A stretch of 64,000 bases of DNA from assembly GCA_023411815.1 (NCBI GenBank), contig JAEYOJ010000116.1, forward strand, positions 1 to 64,000, given 5' to 3'. Within the stretch, counting starts at the first letter, position 1. Each line of letters begins with the position of its first letter. The notes under the pieces were generated by a model. It saw nothing but the letters and a program-made list of their open reading frames with translations. It ran no database searches and was not told the DNA's origin. The translations under genes were made by a program, and so were the position numbers. Shown here one piece after another: positions 1 to 7,610 of this stretch. This DNA is from Pseudomonadota bacterium. Its GTDB lineage: Bacteria > Desulfobacterota > Desulfovibrionia > Desulfovibrionales > Desulfovibrionaceae.

Positions 1-62
1 ATGGCCTCTTTGGCAACCTTGGCCTTGAATTCTGCCGAATAACGTGTCCGCTTGCTCTTCAA
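1..62 (-). CDS. IS3-family transposase OrfA, N-terminal fragment at window edge
   Basis: Read on the minus strand from a TTG at 62, the frame gives MKSKRTRYSAEFKAKVAKEA and is still open at base 1. This is the typical N-terminus of IS3-family OrfA (the helix-turn-helix subunit; consensus RYSxEFKxKVAxEA). A purine-rich GGGG stretch lies about 8 bases before the TTG as a plausible ribosome site. Only about 20 codons are inside the window, so the integrity of the element cannot be judged. The family assignment rests on this short but very characteristic motif and on the terminal repeat just upstream. Confidence 0.8.
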   Translation of the reverse strand, partial: MKSKRTRYSAEFKAKVAKEA

Positions 63-96
63 AGGTGTTCCCCCTCGTTCGTCGGCTCCACCTTAC

Positions 97-121
97 ACAC
101 CTGTCCAAATTTTGGGGACCA
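97..121 (-). repeat. Terminal inverted repeat of the IS3-type element
   Basis: Reading the minus strand leftward from about 121, the sequence starts with TGG and continues CCCCAAAATTTGGACAGG, a pattern shared by many IS3-group inverted repeats. The exact outer base could be 121 or 122, because no matching end is available for comparison. Confidence 0.65.
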
Positions 122-1044
122 CCTCTATGCGACTCGACAACTGCCAGGTGGATATTTGCGATATCCGCATAGAGGACAGCTTTGCAGCCGAGATACCCGC
201 CGCAGTCAGCGGTGGCATTTACCTTGAGAACTGCACTGGTAGAATAAGCCAGTCGTTGATCCAGAATACCGGTTCAATGTATTCCGGCGGGATGTACGCC
301 AAAGGCGGCAGCCTTCTCGTGGATCGCTGCCAATTTATCCGAAATAGCGCGGGCCGTGGCCCTGGCGGTGGACTACATATAGTGGGAGATCACACGGTCA
401 ATGATTCCATGTTTTACTACAACGACGCTCTGTCAGGGGGAGCAGCGTATTTCAGTGGAACCACAGTTAACCGCTGCAGGATGGTAGGAAATTCTGCCAA
501 CGGAGCTGCCGGAGCGTTCTCCTCATATAACGCTGAGCTGTATAATTGTGTGGTCCATAACAACGGAAATCAGCCTGGTCCTATCGTAGACCTTACTGGT
601 TCCTCTTTGGTAAACAGTACGATAGTGGAGAGTTCAGTATCCTCTGATTCAATACTGAGTGCCGGCGGGAGCCGCATCGTCAATTCGATCATTTGGAATA
701 CCGGAGCAGGGCAGGTAGTCACGGACAGTCCCGATTTGTCCATAACTTACTCCCTGGTTTCCGGTGGCTACCCAGGGGAAGGCAACATCGATGCCGACCC
801 GCTGTTTGTCGATCTGGGGAACTACAACTTCAAGTTGCAGCCCACCTCGCCGGCCGTGGACGCAGGCACTGCGAACATTCCTGACCTACCTGAGACGGAT
901 TACACAGGCAAGCGGCGGGTCATGGGGTCTGCTCCGGACATGGGCGCCTACGAGTTGTCCCAGTTGCCCAGGGACGCCCTCTCGCGGCTGCTGTTGCCCA
1001 GCCAGCTGGATAGCGAGCAGACGGCCGGGGGTGGGGAATTATAG
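122..1044 (+). pseudogene. Right-handed beta-helix protein, 5' truncated by IS insertion
   Basis: The open frame continues upstream to a TTG at 52, but bases 52-121 belong to the insertion sequence, so native coding sequence can only begin after about 122 (first in-frame ATG at 127). The roughly 300 residues show Asn/Gly/Ser-rich beta-helix turns with repeated NC, NS and NN positions. They end in the 'DADPLF...YxLxxxSPAVDAGT...D..G..R...PDMGAYE' signature of choice-of-anchor Q / polymorphic-outer-membrane-like surface proteins. No signal peptide remains, so the product cannot be exported in the usual way. It is probably a dead remnant of a large secreted or surface protein. Confidence 0.7.
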
Positions 1045-1170
1045 CGCAAGGATACGGAGGGTGCGCCGCACAGGCGCGACAGAGGAGGAAGCAGGGCCGG
1101 GGCGCGAGTTCCGGCCCTATCGTTCCTCATGTGCGGGCCGGGCGTGCGCGCATGAGAACCGCAGCGCACG

Positions 1171-1204
1171 AAAAAAGCGGCCCGGAGATATCTCCGGGCC
1201 GCTT
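1171..1204 (-). terminator. Rho-independent terminator of rnpB
   Basis: A perfect 15+15 base palindrome (1175-1204, arms containing GCGGCCCGGAGA) is followed on the minus strand by six T residues (complement of 1171-1176). It lies just after the 3' end of the RNase P RNA. Confidence 0.85.
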
Positions 1205-1213
1205 GGAAAACAT

Positions 1214-1569
<356 letters not shown>

Positions 1570-1570
1570 A

Positions 1571-1605
1571 AGGACCAGAACGGAAACCGGTTCCATTCTG
1601 GTCCT
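1571..1605 (-). other. Strong stem-loop immediately upstream of rnpB P1
   Basis: The two arms AGGACCAGAA...TTCTGGTCCT pair over about 14 bp with one mismatch around a short loop. It sits one base outside the rnpB 5' helix and just below a dispersed repeat. No T-run follows, so it is not an ordinary terminator. It could be a processing or insulating structure for the 5' end of rnpB. Confidence 0.45.
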
Positions 1606-1606
1606 G

Positions 1607-1715
1607 GAGCATTTTCACTTTGAAAATGCTCTGCAAGCCATGCTCCGGCATGGCTTGCCGCCGCGTCACTTGCGCCGTCAACGCCGGAGCGGGCGTCTTA
1701 AAGTTGATCTGCCCT
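1607..1715 (+). repeat. Dispersed palindromic repeat, family 1, copy A
   Basis: It contains a 5' mini-palindrome (GCATTTTC...GAAAATGC), a central GCAAGCCATGC...GCATGGCTTGC hairpin, then CACTTGCGCCGTCAACGCCGGAG and a GCGTCTTAAAG tail. The same ordered blocks recur at 15610-15731 and, inverted, at 32922-33044, with a diverged copy at 25453-25580. It lies between the zinc-ribbon gene and rnpB. Confidence 0.75.
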
Positions 1716-1763
1716 ATAATAAGGCCCCCTGCGGAGAGAGGCAACGCGGAGGGCCGAATGGAC

Positions 1764-2507
1764 TTAGGCTTCCTCGCGCTCGGTCGCGGTGGAAGGCAGG
1801 TGCTCGTTCCAGAAGATGAGCCGCTGGCAGTTGGGACAGCTGTGGATTTGCTTGCCCTTTTGCAGATCGTTGTAGGTCTGGGGCGGAATGAGGATGTGGC
1901 AGCCCGAGCAGACGCCTTCGCCGACGGAGACGATGACCGGGTGCTTCAGCCGGGCGCGGATGAACTCGTAGCGGCTGAGGATGGGCTTGGGGATGATCTC
2001 GCCGGCGGCCTTGCGGCGCTGCATGAGGCCGTCCAGCAGCTTTTGCGCCTCGGCCATTCGCTTGTCCAGGGTCTGGCGCATTTCATCCCGCCGCGCGCCC
2101 AGGGTGGCCAGTTCCTCGTCTTCGGACGCAAGCAGGTCCTGCTGGCGCTTGAGCTCGTCCATCAGGGCGACACTCTCTTCCTCGCGCAGTCGGTTGACCT
2201 TTTCCATGTTGTCCATCTCGCGCATCATGGCGTGGTACTCGCGCGTATTGCTGGCCATCATGAGTTTGTTCTTGCTCTTCTTGATGCGCGAGGAATCGTC
2301 CTCGATATCCTGGCCCAGATGGGACTGCTGGGACTGCAGGTTCCGGATCTTATCCGCCGTCAGGTCCCGGCGCTCCTGTACATCCGTATATTGCTGCTCC
2401 AGGGTCTGCAGTTCCTTGGGCGCGCCCTCCAGGTCCTTGCGGATCGCCGAGATTTCCGCATCGATCTGCTGGAGGATGACGAGCTGTTCGATCTGCTTCT
2501 GGTACAT
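1764..2507 (-). CDS. C4-type zinc-ribbon protein with long coiled coil (CT398/DUF164-like)
   Basis: The 247-residue protein is an extended heptad-rich coiled coil over about residues 1-180, followed by a zinc ribbon with cysteine pairs C200/C203 and C224/C227 (CSGC...CPNC). This is the architecture of the CT398 / zf-RING_7 family, a widespread cytosolic group without a settled function, often suggested to bind nucleic acid or act as a scaffold. The ATG at 2507 has AAGGAG nine bases upstream. It sits downstream of the nif3-type gene and upstream of rnpB on the same strand, an arrangement suggesting one transcript. Confidence 0.88.
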   Translation of the reverse strand: MYQKQIEQLVILQQIDAEISAIRKDLEGAPKELQTLEQQYTDVQERRDLTADKIRNLQSQQSHLGQDIEDDSSRIKKSKNKLMMASNTREYHAMMREMDNMEKVNRLREEESVALMDELKRQQDLLASEDEELATLGARRDEMRQTLDKRMAEAQKLLDGLMQRRKAAGEIIPKPILSRYEFIRARLKHPVIVSVGEGVCSGCHILIPPQTYNDLQKGKQIHSCPNCQRLIFWNEHLPSTATEREEA

Positions 2508-2650
2508 AGGCTGCTACTCCTTGCCGCCCGGCCCGGTGGGCCGCGCATGAACGTTGTCGCGGCGCGTCCCGGCGTAGGGGCGCTCACCGTCCCTGCCGTG
2601 CCCGCGGGACCAGTGGAAAGCCGCGTCGAAAGGTTGCTGGCTGCGCCGGA

Positions 2651-3664
2651 TCATTCCGGGCGGCCGTGGCTCACGAGCCGCATGGGCTCACGGCCTGGAA
2701 AGTACTTCGTCTCTATCCCATGCATGCCGAGGTCGGCCTGGAGGCGGTCGTGGAAGGCCTGCATCATCTTTTCCTCAAGGACGAAGTGGCCCACATCCAG
2801 GACGAGTCCGGTCGCGTTCTGAGCCTCGTGGTATTTCACGTCGCCGGTGATGTACACGTCGGCGCCGAGCTCGAAGGCGCGCCGTACGAGAGAGCCGCCG
2901 GAGCCGGGGCAGTAGGCGACCCTGGAGATCGTCTCGGGTTCCTTGCCCGCGGCGATCCAGAACCCCCGGCCCACGCAGCCGGCCAAGTCCCGCAGGAACT
3001 GTTCGGCGGGCATAGGCTCCTTCAGCTCGCCCAGGAGGCCGAAGCCGAGGACGCGCCTAGGTTCGTCCAGGACCAGAGCGGTGTAGCCGACGGTGCGGCC
3101 GGCCGCCTGCACAATCTGGTCGGCCACCTTGCGCCGGGCGTCGGACTCGCAGATCACCCTCAGACGGCCCTGCTCCTCGTGCACTGAAGCCACCTCGTTC
3201 AGCATGAGCAGGGCGGCCTTTTGCTCCTTGGTCAGGGGCTCGGCCAGCTCGAAGCGCATTTCGCTGGCCGTGATGTCGGCCAGGGGCTGAATGACCCGCA
3301 GGTTAGCCAGCCAGAGCCTGCGCGCCAGCCAGGCCATGGGACCCAGCGGCTGGCAGTCCAGCGAGGTATGCGCGGCATAAAGCCAGGCGTCGGAGGCGAG
3401 CAGCAGGCGAAGGGTTTCGTGGTAATCGTCCAGACGGTCGGGCAAGCGGGGAGAAAGGCTCAACGGATGATGGCAGAGAATGAAGCGGGCGCCCCAGTCC
3501 AGGGCTCCGGCGATGCTCTCGGGCCGGGGATCGAGCATCACCGCCAGCCTGCCGGCTTCCGTCGCCCGTCCGGCCGCCTGCACGCCGCTTCTGTCCCAGT
3601 CCGCCTGGTATTTGGGCGGGGCCACGTCTTCGATGCGGCGGATGATCTCTTGTACGTCCAGCAT
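2651..3664 (-). CDS. Nif3-like dinuclear metal center protein
   Basis: The 337-residue protein belongs to the Nif3/YbgI (GTP cyclohydrolase I type 2) family of hexameric proteins with a di-metal site. Visible metal-ligand motifs are CHHPL near residue 65, AAHTSLD near residue 98, and a C-terminal GDVKYHEAQ with a later DVGHFVLEE. An insert of about 100 residues between the two halves matches the longer bacterial form. The ATG at 3664 is preferred over a GTG at 3670 because GAGAGG lies five bases before the ATG. The biochemical role of the family is unsettled. It heads the nif3/zinc-ribbon/rnpB cluster. Confidence 0.9.
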   Translation of the reverse strand: MLDVQEIIRRIEDVAPPKYQADWDRSGVQAAGRATEAGRLAVMLDPRPESIAGALDWGARFILCHHPLSLSPRLPDRLDDYHETLRLLLASDAWLYAAHTSLDCQPLGPMAWLARRLWLANLRVIQPLADITASEMRFELAEPLTKEQKAALLMLNEVASVHEEQGRLRVICESDARRKVADQIVQAAGRTVGYTALVLDEPRRVLGFGLLGELKEPMPAEQFLRDLAGCVGRGFWIAAGKEPETISRVAYCPGSGGSLVRRAFELGADVYITGDVKYHEAQNATGLVLDVGHFVLEEKMMQAFHDRLQADLGMHGIETKYFPGREPMRLVSHGRPE

Positions 3665-3682
3665 GACCACCTCTCAATGTGA

Positions 3683-3720
3683 AAGGTGCTCCCCGGGGGT
3701 GCGGGCCCGGAGAGCACCTT
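3683..3720 (-). terminator. Terminator-like hairpin after the tRNA
   Basis: The arms AAGGTGCTC and GAGCACCTT pair perfectly, with extra CCGG pairing inside. On the minus strand TTTCACATT follows. It lies between the tRNA and the Nif3 start, and would end the tRNA transcript. Confidence 0.6.
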
Positions 3721-3793
3721 GGTCAGAAGCTTCACTGAGAGCTTGAGTGATGCGCGCGTGCGTATATGAGTCCAGCAATGACGTACCTTGAAT

Positions 3794-3869
3794 TGGTGGG
3801 CCAACCAGGATTTGAACCTGGGACAATCCGGTTATGAGCCGGGGGCTCTGCCAACTGAGCTATTGGCCC
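3794..3869 (-). tRNA. tRNA with CAU anticodon, probably tRNA-Met
   Basis: The minus strand reads as a 76-nt cloverleaf with an encoded CCA: acceptor GGGCCAA/TTGGCCC, D arm with AGCTCAGTTGGCAGAGC, anticodon stem CCGG/CCGG around CTCATAA, and T arm CCAGGTTCAAATCCTGG. The anticodon CAU could be elongator Met or the lysidine-modified Ile2. Overall sequence resembles elongator Met tRNAs. It is not an initiator tRNA, because the 5' GGG pairs with CCC. Confidence 0.9.
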
Positions 3870-3897
3870 TGTTTGATGTCGAGCAGATAAAATTACA

Positions 3898-3931
3898 GCC
3901 ACGACCTGGCCATGTCAAGACAGGTCGTGGC
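3898..3931 (-). terminator. Terminator of the thioredoxin reductase gene
   Basis: A perfect 10-bp stem, GCCACGACCT/AGGTCGTGGC, is followed on the minus strand by TGTAATTTTATC. It lies just downstream of the stop at 3942. Confidence 0.7.
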
Positions 3932-3941
3932 TTGCTTCAGC

Positions 3942-4844
3942 TTACTTTTTTTTACGGCAGACCGTGCGGATGAAGTTGATGGCCGCATGGCCGGCCTTGG
4001 CGCCTTCGCCCACGGCCACGCTGATCTGCATGAAGCCGCCGGTGCAGTCGCCCGCGGCGAACACGCCGGGGATGTTGGTCTTCTGCTCATCATCCACGAC
4101 GATGAATTCGCCCCTGCGCTCCAGGCCCAGCGTCAGGGCGAAGTCGCCGGCGCCGGCCTCGCCCAGGGCCACGAACAGGCCGTAGGCGTCCAGGGTGGTG
4201 CCGTCTTCCAGAACCAGCCGTTCCAGGCCGTTCTGGCCTTCCAGGCGGGCGACCTTCTGCGTGACGATGGGAATGCCGGCCAGCTCCAGGGCCTGCTGAA
4301 GCTCCTTGCCGATAGTCGACTGCTTGCCGTTGGTGCAGATGGCCACGTCGGGAGTGTAGTGCTTCAGGTCCAGGGCCTGATTGGCCGCATAGATCGATTC
4401 GCCGAGCACCACGACCTTCTTGTTCTTGAAGAAGAAACCGTCGCAGCTCACGCAGTAGGATACGCCCTTGCCCTCGTAGTCGGGCAGGTTCTTGATGCCC
4501 GGTCGTACGCGTGAGACGCCCGTGGCCAGGAGCACGGCGCAGGTGTTGATCTCCCGCTGTTCCGTCTTGATCTTGAAGGTGCCGTCCTCTTCCTGGTGGA
4601 TTCCGAGCACCTGCTCGCAATTGGCCACGGCGCCGAATCGGGCGGCCTGCTTGATGCCGCGGGCCTGCAGTTCACGGCCCGAGATGGTTTCGGGAAAGCC
4701 GAAATAGTTGTCGATATCGTAATCGCCGGCGAACTTCGGCGTGCAGCCGAGGACCTCGACCTTCACACCGGCCCTGGCCGCGTAGATGGCCGCGGACAGG
4801 CCGGCCGGACCGGCTCCGATGATGACAAGCTCCACTTGATCCAT
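3942..4844 (-). CDS. trxB: Thioredoxin-disulfide reductase-type flavoprotein
   Basis: The 300-residue protein has the low-molecular-weight thioredoxin reductase layout: an N-terminal FAD-binding GAGPAGLSAA at 10-19, the redox-active C131-V-S-C134-DG motif in the NAD(P)H domain, and the C-terminal FAD motif IPGVFAAGDCTG. It would pass electrons from NAD(P)H to thioredoxin in the cytosol. The start at 4844 is set by AGGAGG seven bases upstream; an in-frame ATG at 4871 is beyond this site. The NADPH-binding GxGxxA motif is atypical (VVLGESIYAA in place of VVGGGDSA), so pyridine nucleotide specificity or electron donor may differ. No thioredoxin gene is adjacent. Confidence 0.87.
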   Translation of the reverse strand: MDQVELVIIGAGPAGLSAAIYAARAGVKVEVLGCTPKFAGDYDIDNYFGFPETISGRELQARGIKQAARFGAVANCEQVLGIHQEEDGTFKIKTEQREINTCAVLLATGVSRVRPGIKNLPDYEGKGVSYCVSCDGFFFKNKKVVVLGESIYAANQALDLKHYTPDVAICTNGKQSTIGKELQQALELAGIPIVTQKVARLEGQNGLERLVLEDGTTLDAYGLFVALGEAGAGDFALTLGLERRGEFIVVDDEQKTNIPGVFAAGDCTGGFMQISVAVGEGAKAGHAAINFIRTVCRKKK

Positions 4845-4870
4845 GGCTAGACCTCCTGAGAAACGGCTCA

Positions 4871-4904
4871 CGCAAGCGCCCTGGCTATGGCCACGGCGCT
4901 TGCG
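4871..4904 (-). terminator. Hairpin downstream of the queuosine-type transporter
   Basis: A perfect 10-bp stem (CGCAAGCGCC/GGCGCTTGCG) lies between the transporter stop at 4968 and the thioredoxin reductase start. No T-run is present, so it may be a Rho-assisted terminator or a leader structure of the reductase mRNA. Confidence 0.4.
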
Positions 4905-4967
4905 GAGTGAATGTCCGCTAAGAATAGGTCAGCGCAAGGGATTTGGCAATGGCGGCCGCGAGTTGCT

Positions 4968-5675
4968 TCAGGCCGGCTCGCCCTCGGTCGGTATGTCCGC
5001 TGGACAGCCGCCGCGATACATGCGCCTGGCGATGTACATGAAGGGCGTGTCCAGGGCCGCCACGATGAGCTTCATGACATAGGTGGTCAGCAGTATCTGC
5101 CAGAACACGGGCCACGGAAAGACGCCTATGAAGGCGATGGCGCAGAAGATGGACGAGTCGAGAAGTTGGCTGACCATGGTCGAGGCATTGTTGCGCAGCC
5201 ACAGATAGCGTTCGCCCGTGCGCCTGCGGATGGCGTGGAAAGCCCACACGTCATGCATTTGCGAGACGAGATAGGCCGCCAGGCTGGCCACGGCCACGCG
5301 AGGCATGAAGCCGAAGATGGCTTCCAGGTGCGGCTGAACGAAGTCCGAAGGCGCGGGCGTGTAGATCAGGCTGACCTGCATGTACAGCGTGGACAGGACC
5401 AGCACGGCGAAGCCCAGCAGCACGGCCTTGTGCGCCGTGCGCCTTCCGTGGAACTCGCTCAGCAGGTCCGTGGCCAGGAAGATGCTCGCGTACAGGATGT
5501 TGCCGAGCGTCGTGGTCAGACCGAACAGCTCCACGGTTTTGAGCACCTGGATGTTGCACAGGATGATGCTCATGACGATGGCGGCGAACAGGCCGGTGCG
5601 GCCGAAGAAGCGCATGAGCACCAAGACCATGCTCATGTCCACCAGGGCGAAGAGGAAAAAGATTAGTTCGTTCAA
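4968..5675 (-). CDS. Queuosine precursor transporter family membrane protein (YhhQ/VUT, DUF165)
   Basis: The protein is about 235 residues with six or so hydrophobic helices. Family features visible are the early helix with LNELIFFLFALVDMSMVLVL, the loop LATDLLSEFHGRRTAHKAV, and the later SQLLDSSIFCAIAFIG helix followed by YVMKLIVAALDTP. The family imports queuosine precursors (preQ0/preQ1) across the inner membrane. The start is placed at a TTG (5675) because GGAGG lies seven bases upstream. An upstream in-frame GTG at 5708 has no ribosome site. No preQ1 riboswitch was recognised in the upstream 200 bases. Confidence 0.85.
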   Translation of the reverse strand: MNELIFFLFALVDMSMVLVLMRFFGRTGLFAAIVMSIILCNIQVLKTVELFGLTTTLGNILYASIFLATDLLSEFHGRRTAHKAVLLGFAVLVLSTLYMQVSLIYTPAPSDFVQPHLEAIFGFMPRVAVASLAAYLVSQMHDVWAFHAIRRRTGERYLWLRNNASTMVSQLLDSSIFCAIAFIGVFPWPVFWQILLTTYVMKLIVAALDTPFMYIARRMYRGGCPADIPTEGEPA

Positions 5676-5817
5676 GGAAAGGCCTCCTTCAGGATTCCCG
5701 TTGGCCACATGGCCGGCGGGCTATGGACGGGGAAGAGGTCAAGGCCGTCTGAAGACGTCTGCTTAGTCCTTGAGGGCAGGCCGGTCAAGGGGCCGCGATG
5801 AAGTCGGCGACATCATG

Positions 5818-5867
5818 GGCGGGAATGCGAGAGGCGGACTCGTGAGTCCGCCTCTCGCATTCCCGCC
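5818..5867. terminator. 24-bp perfect hairpin between two genes
   Basis: Two perfectly complementary 24-base arms are separated by only two bases. The element lies downstream of the diguanylate cyclase and upstream of the transporter gene, both on the minus strand. The lack of a T-run on either side means it is a very strong RNA or DNA cruciform structure, but not a textbook terminator. Confidence 0.6.
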
Positions 5868-5905
5868 ATCGGGAGATATGGGCAGGGCCTGAGCCCCTTG
5901 ATCCG

Positions 5906-7381
5906 CTAGTTCCCGGCCGCCTGCAACCTGCCGTCGTCGGCCTGACAGACCATGTTCCGGCCGTTGCGCTTGGCTAGGTACAAGGCCTGGTCCGCCTCGC
6001 GCACAAGATTGGCTTCCAGGTCCACGCTTGCGGCATCGATGGAGGATATGCCGATGGACACGGTGACCTGGAAGGTCTGGCCGTGGAAATGGAATATCTT
6101 GCCGCAGATGGTCCCGCGTAGCCGCTGGGCCAATGTGTGCGCGCTGCTTTCATCCGTGTGGGGCAGTATGACCACGAACTCCTCGCCGCCGTAACGCGCG
6201 GCGAAGTCCGTCTCGCGCATGCTCTCGCTCAGGATGCGGCCCAGTTCGCGCAGGACCATGTCCCCGGCCTCGTGGCCGAAGGAGTCGTTGATGCGCTTGA
6301 AGTGATCGAGGTCGAGCATGAGCAGCGAGATGGGCTGCTGGTAACGTTTGTGGCGGGCCAGCTCCTCGCGCAGCCGCCTGTCGAAACTTTGGCGGTTGTG
6401 GATGCGCGTCAAGCCGTCGAAATCGGCCATGGTCTGGACCTCGCGGTAGAGCAGGGCGTTCTTCAGCGCCAGCGCCAGATGCTGCACCGCGGCGGTGATG
6501 GTCTGCACCTGATCGCGGGCCAAGGATACGCGCTCCTTGCTGGACAGCGCCATTACGCCGAATGGCGTCAGGCCCGTGCGCAGAGGCATGGCCACGACCG
6601 CGTCGGGCTGCGGCCCGCCCGCATCGCTTTCCTGGCTTTGGGGACGGGTCTCCAGGGGCACGATGGTGTAGCTTCGGACCTCGCGCCCGAGGATGGGCGC
6701 GGCTTGCTCAAGGAGGTAGGCGGACCATTGGCGGCAGCTCTCGGCGGAAAGTCCGGGCGAAAGATACAACTCGGCCTCGGGTCCATTGGCGGACTCGCGC
6801 CAGAACAGGGCTTGCACGCTCCGCACCGGGAAGAGCATGTCCATGTCCTCGCGGGCGCGGTTCAGGATGGTACGCGGGTCGAGACTCTCGGAGGCGCGTG
6901 TCAGGATGCGGTTGAGGAACTGAAGCTGGTCCGTCTTGCGCGCCAGCAGCTCGCGCTCCAGGAGTATCTCCTTGGTCATGGAGATGATGTCCGTATACAT
7001 GGTGCGGATTTCGCGGGCCCTGAACAGTACGTCCTGGACGGCCTCGCGACGCAGGGGGCAGCGTATCGTGGTCAGGAAGCCCTGATCGGCCACATCCTCG
7101 TAGCACAGTTCCGTGGCGCTTTCGTCCAGGATAAGGATGCGCAGGGGCGTTTCCCATTCCTGCAGGGCGGTTCTGTGCTCGGATGGCAGGCCGTCCCAGG
7201 CTTCGGCGGGAATCCATACCAGCGCCGGGCTTTCCTCGCGCATGTCGGCCAGGCCGGGCAGGGCCGATAGGGGCCAATTGCGCAGCCGGTATTCTTCGCC
7301 GGCCAGGGACTGCAGAAGCGTGGCGTCGTCTTCGGCCAATCCCAGGCCCCACATGAGCTCCACGCTCGTTCCGAGGTCCAT
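5906..7381 (-). CDS. Diguanylate cyclase with GAF-like sensor domain
   Basis: The 491-residue protein has an N-terminal region resembling a degenerate receiver (about 1-130), a coiled linker starting TKEILLERELLARKTDQL, a GAF-like domain (about 165-310), and a C-terminal GGDEF domain. The active-site motif is GGEEF at about 398-402, preceded five residues earlier by an RETD inhibitory I-site. It should therefore make cyclic-di-GMP with product inhibition. The start at 7381 is chosen because AGGAGG lies five bases before the ATG; an ATG 14 codons upstream lacks such a site. It is monocistronic and divergent from the glycosyltransferase pair. Confidence 0.92.
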   Translation of the reverse strand: MDLGTSVELMWGLGLAEDDATLLQSLAGEEYRLRNWPLSALPGLADMREESPALVWIPAEAWDGLPSEHRTALQEWETPLRILILDESATELCYEDVADQGFLTTIRCPLRREAVQDVLFRAREIRTMYTDIISMTKEILLERELLARKTDQLQFLNRILTRASESLDPRTILNRAREDMDMLFPVRSVQALFWRESANGPEAELYLSPGLSAESCRQWSAYLLEQAAPILGREVRSYTIVPLETRPQSQESDAGGPQPDAVVAMPLRTGLTPFGVMALSSKERVSLARDQVQTITAAVQHLALALKNALLYREVQTMADFDGLTRIHNRQSFDRRLREELARHKRYQQPISLLMLDLDHFKRINDSFGHEAGDMVLRELGRILSESMRETDFAARYGGEEFVVILPHTDESSAHTLAQRLRGTICGKIFHFHGQTFQVTVSIGISSIDAASVDLEANLVREADQALYLAKRNGRNMVCQADDGRLQAAGN

Positions 7382-7610
7382 TCCTTCCTCCTGGATGCAC
7401 TGGAGATCGAGACAGTTTTCCACTCACCTCAAAGCAAATATGAGACCAGGACGCCTGCTTCCGGCAAAAGCGAGTCCTGCTGCGGGATGGCGAGGAAAAC
7501 CAAGGGGAAGGGAGCTTGTCGCGACGAAGAATCGGCGGGGAAAGGCGGGCAAAAAATACCGCCATGCGCAGCTGTTTGACATCGCCCCCATTGTATGTCT
7601 TTGGAGACGC

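Larger units (their letters stand above)
1..121 (-). mobile_element. End of an IS3-family insertion sequence
   Basis: The stretch holds the 5' end of an OrfA transposase gene pointing off the left edge, and an outer end that reads inward as TGGTCCCCAAAATTTGGACA (minus strand from 121). That is the form of IS3-group terminal inverted repeats. The other end and any target duplication lie outside the window. The beta-helix gene begins abruptly immediately beyond the terminus. Confidence 0.75.

Noticed and set aside
5709..5900. preQ1 riboswitch before the queuosine-type transporter
   Set aside because: The region holds a 24-bp hairpin, but no aptamer-like H-type pseudoknot sequence with an A-rich tail could be recognised.
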